A stretch of 64,000 nt of DNA from Effrenium voratum. Taxonomy: Eukaryota > Sar > Dinophyceae > Suessiales > Symbiodiniaceae. Made by a program: the position numbers and the translations under genes. The first letter of the stretch is position 1, and each line of letters opens with the position of its first letter. This document shows, one piece after another, positions 55,978-64,000 of the stretch. The notes under the pieces are model-generated. The model saw nothing but the letters and a program-made list of their open reading frames with translations, had not been told where the DNA came from and searched no databases. The DNA lies in contig CAUJNA010000486.1 in the NCBI GenBank assembly GCA_963377175.1, forward strand, positions 43,501 through 107,500, read 5' to 3'.

Positions 55978-56560
55978 GCCCTTCCACAGTTGTCTCGCAA
56001 TTTTTTTCTCCAGCTCCAGTTTCAACCCACAGGATCAAATGATGGGACTGGGCTCCATTTTGGCTCAAGTTCCGCGACAAGACAACCTTGAAGCCACCGA
56101 AAGGATAGGTAAACAAACTTGAAACCTGATAAAACTGCACATGCCCTAAATCTATAACGAATCCAAGAATGCCCCAGATTCCAATTTGCCGACTTTTTTC
56201 CCCACCCCCGCGCACAGTTTCAAAAAATCATTTTTTTGCGCAGCTCTCATGCGTCTATGCCGCCCTTCCACGGTTGTCCCACTGTTCAGCCGCATCTCCC
56301 TTCAAAACCTTTTTCCCCAGCTCCAGTTTGGTCAAATGATGCGACTGGGCTCCATTTTGGGCCCCACACTTATTTTCCTCAGCCCCAGACTTTCCTGTCG
56401 TGCAGTTCTTGCGAATCTTTATAGCGCCCTTCCAGTTGTCCCACTGATCATGCCGCATCTCCCTTCAAAACCTTTTTTGCCCAGCCCCACAGTTTCACGA
56501 CTCACAAGATCACCCAGCTCGCAAGGCGATCGCACAAACAATGAGACTGGCAGTTGTGGG
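55978..56560. repeat. three diverged direct repeats carrying spliced-leader-like sequence
   Basis: Three units start with GCGCCCTTCCA(C)(A/G)GTTGTC, continue with CCAGCTCCAGTTT or CCAGCCCCACAGTTT, and the first two share TGGGCTCCATTTTGG. In unit one this stretch continues into CTCAAG, the spliced-leader end. Units two and three share CCGCATCTCCCTTCAAAACC. Confidence 0.75.
56055..56069 (+). other. dinoflagellate spliced-leader relic (15 bases)
   Basis: CCATTTTGGCTCAAG is an exact match to the last 15 bases of the conserved dinoflagellate spliced leader, which is added to nuclear mRNAs by trans-splicing. Its presence in the genome suggests reinsertion of a processed mRNA. The bases before it (TGGGCT) do not match the leader, so it is 5' truncated. 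Confidence 0.7.
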
Positions 56561-56917
56561 TGACTGGACATGTTGTGCTGCATAGTTGATTTCTCTCTCC
56601 TGTTCCAAATTAAAACTAGAGGACGATTGGCCCGAAAGCATTTTTCCCCAATTGCTCAGCCAGCCGCGGAGACACCTTTTTACATCGCTGCGGCGAGCGT
56701 GTTTGCGCGCGGCGATGCTCAATGTGTATGGTCACATGAGAGCTCCATCTCATCGTCCTACGAGGGGAAGCGTGGCAGTGCTCGATCCCATATATCTACA
56801 TCCGTTAAAACAAGAAGAGTGGTGAAGCTCGTAAAGCTCGAAACGAATTACAAGCAAAAGGAAAAGCAATCAATAGCAAAGCTTACACGACGGCCACAGT
56901 TTCTGCAAAGCACGCTC

Positions 56918-57325
56918 GCGCAACTTAGCTCTGCGCAAGATGGCTCTGTGCAGCTTGGCTCTGTGAAAGTTGGCTCACTTTTCGCGAGTGGCTCTGCGCA
57001 ACTGGCTCTGCGCAAGTTGGCTCTGCACGAGTCTGCTCGGCGCAACGTGCTTTGCGCGAACTGCGCCGCGCGACTTCTCACGAAAGTGGTCTGCGCAAGC
57101 TGCATTGTTCCAGGCTGCTGGGCGCAAGTTGCTCTCTGCAAGCTGCTGCGCGCAAGTGCTCTGAGCAAGTGCGCAAGTGCTCTGCGCCAGTTGCTCCGTG
57201 CAAGCGCTTTGCGCATGTGCTCTGTGCAAGTTGGTCTGTGCAAGTTGCTCTGCGCAAGTGCTTTGTGCAAGTGCTCTGTGCAAGTTGCTCCGCGCAAGTT
57301 GCTCTGCGCAAGTGACTCTGTGAGA
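56918..57325. repeat. CTCTGCGCAAGTTG short tandem repeat
   Basis: A 12-16 base unit (GCTCTGCGCAAGTT, GCTCTGTGCAAG, GCTTTGCGCA variants) recurs about 28 times. TGCGCA is palindromic. The long ORF across it (56570-57355) is made of LRKLLCAS-type repeats and is not a gene. Confidence 0.9.
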
Positions 57326-57429
57326 ATGTACTTCGCGTACTATTTTTGTACTTAAAAGTTGCGATTATGCAGCCGGAGCTGCGGGAGCACGCTCCGCGTA
57401 CTACGTTTGTACTTAAAAGCTGCGATTTT

Positions 57430-57515
57430 CAAGCGGGAGCTGCCGTGGGGCAGGGGGGAATCGAACCCGCGACCGCGGGATTGCGAAAGCAGGCGCGCGA
57501 ACCACGAGACAATTT
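57430..57515 (-). other. tRNA-like remnant
   Basis: On the minus strand this reads GTCTCGTGGTTCGCGCGCCT (D-arm like), then TTTCGCAA, then CGCGGTCGCGGGTTCGATTC (T-arm like). The T-stem is good but acceptor halves do not pair and the anticodon stem fails, so it is a degenerate tRNA or tRNA-derived element. Confidence 0.45.
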
Positions 57516-57554
57516 CCAACAGCGCCCTGGACCGGGCTCGACTCCAGGCTGCGA

Positions 57555-58086
57555 TGACATCTGTCACAGAAACGATGACATTTGTCACAGAAACGATGAC
57601 ATCGCGGAATCGATGACTTATAAGACGCAGAAACGACAACGCGTGCCACAGAAACAATGACACATGTCACAGAAACGATGACAAGCTCGGCTGGCTGCCT
57701 TGTCACCCAAACACATCGTAGCTCAGTCGGTAGCGCCTCTTTCAGCAGCGCCCTGGACCGGGGCTCGAATCCAGGCGGCGACAAGGAAGCTCCCAGCTGC
57801 AGCGCTCGGGTTGCCTTTGTCAAGAATGATTCAATATTGACTCAAAAATGCCCTGGTATCAAGGCGTGTAAGCCTGCAGAGCAACTCTCAAAGCGAGAGA
57901 ACGAGGTTTTCAGAAGTTGCAGAAATGCATTTTGTGCCCTTTTTCCACCCCGCGGAAGCCGATGACAAGACGATGACATGCGGTGACAAGTGATGACATT
58001 GGCCCGAAAAGTGCCGATTATGCGTCCTTTTTGGGCCAAAACCGCATTTTTTTCGGTCCCTATAAGCTGGCTTTCCTTACTACTGC
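57555..58086. repeat. GGTGAC-type dispersed repeat, copy D (diverged, with tRNA-like insert)
   Basis: It starts with five TGTCACAGAAACGATGACA units and contains ACGATGACAAGCTCGGCTGG, equivalent to GCGGTGACAAGCTCGGCGGG of the other copies. The left part is interrupted by the tRNA-like piece at 57718-57786. It ends TTTTTGGGCCAAAACCGCAT, GTCCCTATAAGCTGG, CTTTCCTTACTACTGC, the shared terminal box. Confidence 0.7.
57718..57786 (+). other. tRNA-like remnant
   Basis: CGTAGCTCAGTCGGTAGCGC is a clear D-arm and GGCTCGAATCC a T-loop, but the anticodon region CTCTTTCAGCAGCG does not form a regular arm. The 3' half, AGCGCCCTGGACCGGG, is also present at 57519-57553, so a tRNA-like unit was duplicated. Confidence 0.45.
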
Positions 58087-58269
58087 AAACCAAAAATGCA
58101 TGTTCGTTTGGCGCAGCTCATGAGCAACAAGAAACGTTTGCTTTCCAGGAGATGTTGCAAAAGCTGGGCCACCCTGACAAGACCTCGTTTGAAACATCTT
58201 ATCTGGCTTTTAGCTCTGGTTGGCTGAAACCAAGCGGTGCCTTTTCCCAAGCGGTTAGTAGACCGTAGT

Positions 58270-58597
58270 ACAGCGTTGAGACTTTGAAGATGATGGCGAA
58301 GGGGCTAAACAAGTCCATTCTGCAACAGATAAGGGCCTTGGACGCAGAGCCGGAGTTGGTTATGAAAACGTGGGAGCAGACGGAGAAGGAAATCGCGTTT
58401 TTGCAAAGCCCTGCAAACATGTTTTGGCAAAGCGGTTTGGTCTGCAGCAGAAGACCAAAGTGAGAGCCAAGATGACTGTACCATAGGTGGCCTGAACAAA
58501 GCGCTGGGCTTGGCCAGCGCGGCAAGGCCGGGTACAAGGCAGAAAGGCTTTTGGGTCGCACCTACGACTTGAAGTCCGCTTACAAGCAATTTGTAAA
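58270..58597 (+). pseudogene. reverse transcriptase remnant of another retroelement
   Basis: Fragments in two frames read MMAKGLNKSILQQIRALDAE, ANMFWQSGLVCSRRPKVRA and finally GRTYDLKSAYKQF. The last is a reverse transcriptase motif A signature (DLKSAYKQ) common in dinoflagellate retroelements. The preceding finger region is broken by a stop and frameshift, and nothing follows motif A. It lies between GGTGAC repeat copy D and the transporter gene. Confidence 0.45.
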
Positions 58598-59361
58598 ACA
58601 TGTATCTATATATATATATACATATATGTTTTTCTTTTTTCCCCCCAAATATGCACAAGTGTTTAAATTTTCAAAGGCAAACAAAACAATGGCAGGTCCC
58701 ACATGGGCGCCATGGGGCCTGGTACTTTGGTTTTCGTTGTTTCAATACACAACGGTTTTCACGCGCTTTCAAAACATGCAACAAATTCGAGCCGCCAAGC
58801 AAACAACAAGAAATCGTGGAGTGTGTCGTTTTGTGTCTGAGCTTTTGGAAATCTCGTCGTTCTCACATTTTTCCAAACAGTATCCGGGCGCAACATCCCA
58901 AACAATAAAATGGGAATGCCGGGCCTGCCTACTTCTGACTTACTGTAGCACACGCAATTCTCACATGGGTTTGTGCATTTTTTTGGCCCACCAACTCAGC
59001 ATAATTGTTTTTCTCCCTGGCCGTTGTGAATGGTCGTGTGTGAATACCTCATTTGAAAAGAGTGCTTTGTATATTGACCCAAGTGAAAACTACATGAAAG
59101 TACGGTTTGGTAAGCAGTGAAATGGATTCAGATGAGGATCGATGGTGCGTAACACCTCTATTTGCATCAAATACAATGTGTGTTTTGCAGCTTTTGCACA
59201 TCGCAGCTGGAGCTGTTGCTTGTTCAGTTTTGGTGGTGCAAGTGGTGGAGTCTACGTGCAGTCCTTTTTCGTGGCCGGTGCCAAAAAAGGAAGGATGTCC
59301 AATGGCTGTTTGCCGACTGCCGACTGCTTTGAGGCTCAGAGGTTTGGGCCAGTGCCCAGAG

Positions 59362-62300
59362 ATGACGGACTTCATTGTGGCACCGGTGTCGGAAGGCAGC
59401 ATCGAGTCCATCCAGTCCATCCAATCGGAGGCTGATCCCAAAGGCCAAGCTTTGGGCAAGGGCCACACGGGCCACACGTACTGGGAATTCTCCAAGGCCT
59501 TCTTGAAGTTGACGTGGCCGCTTTTGCTGGGAAACACTTTGGAGTGGTACGAGTTTGGCATCTACAGCTACGTGGAGAAAGAGATCGCGGCCAATTTCTT
59601 TGGAGGATCTGCAATGGGCGCCTGGCTGGGCTACGCTGTCACCTTTGTTGCACGGCCCTTGGGAGGTGGCCGTGTCCGGAACCGCCGTGCTTTTTTGATT
59701 CTATTTTAGCTTCTGAGCGGCTCATGCAGACCGGTAGTGTGAACAAGCTTCAGCTCTTGTGCAGGAATCATCCTTGGCTTTATCGGCGATCACTGCGGGC
59801 GGAAACTTGCTGTGAACCTCTCCCTTGCGGGCATGGTCTTTGCCACCGTTGGGCAAGGCGGGCGGAAACAGTATTTTGCACAAGCTCACGTGATATCCCC
59901 AACAGCATGCGGTGCTCCTTTTAGTGCTCGCACCGCCCCGCAGCCTCGCAGAACCTCGTGGAACCCTGGTGGAACCCTGGTGCCTCAGGGCCGCCCCGGA
60001 CCACCCCGGAGCCTATCTGGGCTGGGACCCCAAGCTTTCAGCTGTTGGGGAAGAAACATATTTGGGCAACAGCGAAGCTTCAGTCGGCAAGGGAATGCCT
60101 CAAGGCAAACAGGATTGTGCCAGAGTGCATGAGGCAGTCTGCTGTGTTTTTGTGTTGTTGCATCTTGTTTATCACGGCCTGTCCATGTCTCCTTGTCAGA
60201 TCTCTTCAGAGTTTCTTGTGTTGGGTCGTGGAGAGGGGGATCCTTCCAGGTGCACCAGCCATACTTTTTGTGAGCCATTCTTTTTTCCTCGGTTCCAACG
60301 TGTCGCCGCTGGCCCTCAGACGGCTTTTCGGTTGCATCGAGGTCTGCTGCCGGGGGCCCACCTGGGGAAGAACTTCCAGGCGCAACATGCGGCAAACCGT
60401 CGGAACTCTGGGCACGTGGGCAGGTTTTGGGCCAGTTCACTGGGTAGAACGAGCGAAAGCCGTGGGGATCCCATTGTTGCAAGTTTTGGCATTTTACCTT
60501 TTGCGGATGTGACAGGTGCTGGGCCTGGTGCTTCTGATTTGCCTGCGAGCAGTGCAGGGCATCTCCGCGGGGGGTGAGATCGCGGCCATCGCGGCCTACA
60601 TGCTCCGGATCTGAATTGATGGGGGTGGGGGGGCTGGGGCCGTTGGCGGGATGTTCCCTTAGCAATGAGTTCATCCGCTTTGGTGCCCTTCATGTTTGCC
60701 CAAAGGTTTACTAGGCGAAACACTATTCCGTGGTTCGTTTGCGCTTTTGGCGGGGCTTTGCGCCGGTTGTTGCTTGAAAGGGCGCGAAGTTTGGTGGAAG
60801 TGTTTTGGTCATGAACGAAATGTATTCTTCATGTTGTTCTCAAATTACCGCCAAGCTCTCCCCAGTAAAAGGGCTTTCTTGCGCCTGCTCATCTAGTGAT
60901 CCGCAGCGCGCGGGGCATTTGGAGTGGGTGGAAAGACAAGAGTCTGCTTGTCAGATTTCATGTGCTCTCGTGCTTGCCACTCAGGCTGTTGGACACGCCA
61001 GGTGTTTGTTCATCTCTTTGGCTTAGTGTTTTCGCGAAGCCCTTGGCCGACCGATGTGAGGATGGAGGTGTCCCCGATGCAGACGCTGGGCATGGCGGTG
61101 TGCATGATCTCCGTTGGGAGCCAAATCGCCTGGGCCTTTGCCAGCGCACTGATGGCGCTGCTGAACTCGTGTCTGGGGCCGGAGCTGATGCTCACCTGGG
61201 GCTGGCGTGTGCCCTTTCTGCTCTCCGCACTGCCAGGCGAAAGGGGGGCGGCAGCAGCTACATTTGGAGCTCGGAGAAGAAAGGAACCTTGTTGGGGGGA
61301 CCCCACAACAAGGTGGCCTCCTCCTTTGAAAAAGCACCCTCAAACAGCAAGACAAAGACACACCCATGTCGTGCCGGCCAGGCCATTGCCATGTGGGGAC
61401 GGAACCGGATCCAGGAGAGCGAGGTTTTCATCGACGAGGCGGAGGGAGCGTCCCAAACCACTCCCAGAATTTGTTAGTTGTTGGCCAGCAAAAGCGTATG
61501 CACACTTGTGGTGTGGATTGGGGTGGGGGCCCACATCAACCTTGGTGAACACCTGGTGATTGCTGCAAAACGCATGGCAGAATCCTTCGAAAACTAGACG
61601 ACACCGTTATGAGGCTGTCAAAAGGCACAAGCTCAACATGAAGCCAACGATTTGGTGACAGAAGGAAGCACACCATAGCAACTGTTTTTCAGCTTTCTGT
61701 TTTGCCAAGCTTCACTATCCAGCTCACCGACTCATCAACAAAACAGTGACCGTCTCTAGGACCCCGTTCAAATGAAGGGCAACATCACACCAGAAGGGGC
61801 CCCTACTTTTTGACATCCCATCTTGACGCCAAAAGTCGATTGGTGAACAGTGAACAGTGCAAGGTTCCATTTGGTTGCTCTATTTGAGAGTTAAACCCAG
61901 GAGTGGGGCACGCGCTAAAAGGGCCCCCCTGGGTTTCACTGCATTTGGTGGCAACAAATAATAGAGATGGGGTTGCCTGTGCGCTCGCCCAGGTGGAGTC
62001 CGACACCAAAAGTGTCTGCAGCGTGGGGGAGCTGGTTCGAAATCATCCGGGAAGTCTGCTTGTGGGTATTGGGGCAGTGGCGGCAACAGCCACCATGTGG
62101 CGCCTTGGATGACGCATAGTGACACAGAAGTCCATAAGCGTGAGTGTGTGTGTGTGTGTGTGTGTGTGAACGCATGCATGTGTTTTTCGAGGGTGCCCTT
62201 TTCAGGTTGCTTCAAAGGGCGACCAACAGGGTCAAAACGTGATTTCCACATGTTGTTTCTTTTTTTTTTTCTTTCTTTCATTGAAGCTTCCCTTGAACAC

Positions 62301-64000
62301 AGAAAATGTTCAACCACAAATTTGCGAGCAGGTTGCAGTTTTTTTTGGAAATAGCGGCAACCAACGTGGTTGCAAACGAAGCAAAAACCGCAACATCTCC
62401 TGTTTCTTTGCAACTTCTCTCAATCAGATTGATGAAGGCATGGTTAGAAGCGGGAGCCGACGGGTTGCTTGTGGGGTTGGGAGCAAGTGTTGCTAGGTTC
62501 TCGCCACCCTTCTGGACCCTGAGCGCTTTGATGTCTGACCTGGGGGCCGCCGACGCCCTTTGGGTGGGCAACAGCTGCCAGCTGGTGGGCCTGGCAGTGA
62601 CGCCCCTGGCGGGACTCCTGGCGGACGGGGTTGAGTCAACCGAGTTGTCAACGAGGTTTCGAAGTCATCCTGCTACACCGAACGCCAGTTTGGGAGTCAG
62701 TTTAGGAGGCTTTGTGTTTCGGATCCAGCAAGCAGCCTCTCCCAGCTTCCATTCTGGGTCGTATTTCCCTTGTTGTTTCCCACAACACACTTCTAACCCG
62801 GGGCCATGCCCCAAGACATGGAGGGGGTTGACTGGCAAGGCGGCCAACGACACCACATGACAACATTGGCCACCAAGACCCTTGGCTCATTTGGGGCATG
62901 AGTCATCCGCCGACTTCCCTTGACTTCCGAAGGACTACTTTGGGGTGGCCTGGGTGCAGCTGGTGGGGGCGCTCTACTGCGCGCTCGTCTCCTTCCCCAC
63001 CTACGTGTGGCTCAGCTTCGACGCCTCCCGCCTGGCGGCTTACCTGGGGGTGGGCATCATCTTCGGGGTCGCGCAGGAGGGGCGGGAGGGGGTGGAGGCG
63101 CTGGTTTGCGGTATGGTGGCTGTGATGCTGGAAGCAAGATGTTGGTAGAACTATGTATGCATATATTATGATACATGGATTTGTGTGTGTGTATATTTTG
63201 TAAACGTGTATGATGCATTATGTTAGACATGCAAACTTGCCAGAGCCCTTTCCCAATGCCAAGGGTTTTTGTACGTGTGAGGTGTGCGGTGGCTAACATG
63301 AGCAGCATTTCGACCCCACACAGTTTCGCATTTATGCCGGGAATACGTTTGGGAACGCAAAAGAAGACCAAGGAATACAGGCTGACAAACAACTGTGCAG
63401 GTGCTTTGATGAGCATTTTCAATTATTTGACACAACGCAATTGACAATGTCCGTTTTGACACATATTGAGACACAAAGCAAGTTCCGGACTCCTTAGGAG
63501 ACAAAGCAAGTTCTGCACTTGAGACGAACGCCGAAAGCGGGAAAGGCTTTTTTGGAAGGTTTGCTGGTGCTCAGCAGGGAATGACCTTCCGGGTGTTGGA
63601 AAGGAACCTGGGGATTCCCTTGAAGGAAACCAGAAGGGATGTTTATAGGGGTCATTCCATTTTTCATTCCCTGCCTACCGAACCAACAAGAAATATTTGG
63701 TTGGTTTGGTTCTATTGTCTTCTTTCGCTTCGCTGGCTTCGATTCGGGCAGCTCAGGGCTTCAACGGGGCGACAGTGTACCTCTTCTGCGCGGAGCTCTT
63801 CCCGCCGAAGTTGCGGTGCCAGGCATCGCTGGTTGTCGCGATTGGCCCGTAAACGTTCAAAAACCGCGTGCGCCCACGGTGTGCAGGGCTTGCCCTCCCC
63901 CGCAAGAAAGATGCCAGATATTTTTGGGGCGTCCAAAGTGGCCTCAGGGCATGGCGCTGAGCTACAACCTGGGAGTCTCCTTCCTGGGAGGCTTCAGCGC
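59362..64000 (+). CDS. MFS transporter, metabolite:H+ symporter type (multi-exon, runs off window)
   Basis: Exon 1 starts at ATG 59362 (MTDFIVAPVSEGSIESIQSI) and holds TM1-2, LLLGNTLEWYEFGIYSYVEK to ARPLG, with a GT donor at 59666. Exon 2 (59765 on, after TTGTGCAG) joins in frame to give the MFS signature GIILGFIGDHCGRKLAVNLS. Later exons: about 60518-60603 (LVLLICLRAVQGISAGGEIA), 61061-61236 (MQTLGMAVCMISVGSQIAWA, GWRVPFLLSALP; GC donor), about 61391-61445 (MWGRNRIQESEVFIDEAEGA), about 61993-62106 (VGELVRNHPGSLLVGIGAVA), about 62490-62635 (SALMSDLGAADALWVGNSCQ), about 62935-63080 (VQLVGALYCALVSFPTYVWL), about 63740-63845 (QGFNGATVYLFCAELFPPKL) and 63955 onward (GMALSYNLGVSFLGGF). GNTLEWYEFGIY is typical of ProP/MHS symporters. 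The substrate cannot be told. No frameshifts in the exons suggest a live host gene. Confidence 0.75.
62141..62168. repeat. GT microsatellite in transporter intron
   Basis: An uninterrupted run of about 13 GT steps lies between two transporter exons. Confidence 0.95.

Noticed and set aside
56570..57355. 261-codon plus-strand frame
   Set aside because: Most of it is the CTCTGCGCAAG repeat, and the rest has no domain.

Overview
The window looks like nuclear DNA of a dinoflagellate, most plausibly a Symbiodiniaceae-like alga. Four things point there. A 15-base exact match to the 3' part of the dinoflagellate spliced leader lies at 56055-56069. A spliced-leader 3' end abuts the insertion point of a retroelement at 28000-28007. 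A multi-exon host transporter gene at the right end includes a GC splice donor. Finally, there is very little host coding sequence amid minisatellites, segmental duplications and decayed mobile DNA.

Layout: 1-3640 is gene-poor. 3690-6062 is a 54-bp palindromic minisatellite, followed by G-rich repeats. 6300-16310 holds the most complete of four fragmentary copies of a Polinton-like/virus-like element: protein-primed type DNA polymerase B fragment, coiled-coil protein, unknown protein, cytosine methyltransferase, double-jelly-roll-like major capsid protein, minor virion protein with PPxY motif, small protein, AT-hook basic protein, penton-like protein, A32-type packaging ATPase and Dam-type adenine methyltransferase. 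Almost every gene carries frameshifts. 16581-17373 is a GGTGAC-rich dispersed repeat, followed by a tRNA-Ile(UAU).

17896-29094 is a second viral fragment (ATPase plus penton-like gene). Its ATPase gene is split by a nearly full-length 10-kb non-LTR retroelement (17924-28007) flanked by a 14-bp target site duplication. The retroelement encodes a DNA cytosine methyltransferase with a ubiquitin-like domain in ORF1, then endonuclease, reverse transcriptase and RNase H. 29.1-32.6 kb is repeats plus one possible viral-type gene. 32.7-38.1 kb and 45.8-49.1 kb are duplicated host-type genes encoding SAM-like and P-loop NTPase/restriction-endonuclease-fold domains (Crinkler/RHS style). Each is followed by remnants of a viral integrase.

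38.3-44.5 kb is a third viral fragment: integrase, fiber-like C-terminus, minor virion protein, capsid fragment, and a DNA polymerase B apparently continuous with a Pif1/RecD-like helicase. 49.3-51.4 kb is a fourth (integrase end plus fiber-like gene). 51.7-58.1 kb is mostly repeats, including two more GGTGAC repeats, an inverted minisatellite and tRNA-like pieces. 58.3-58.6 kb is a reverse transcriptase remnant. 59.4-64.0 kb contains exons of a host MFS transporter of the metabolite:H+ symporter type that runs off the window.

The viral copies share gene order locally and share an A-rich box just before the start codons, so they derive from one lineage that integrated and then decayed. Different copies complement one another: copy 1 has the capsid genes and methyltransferases, the 38-44 kb copy has the integrase and replication enzyme, and the 50-kb copy has the fiber.
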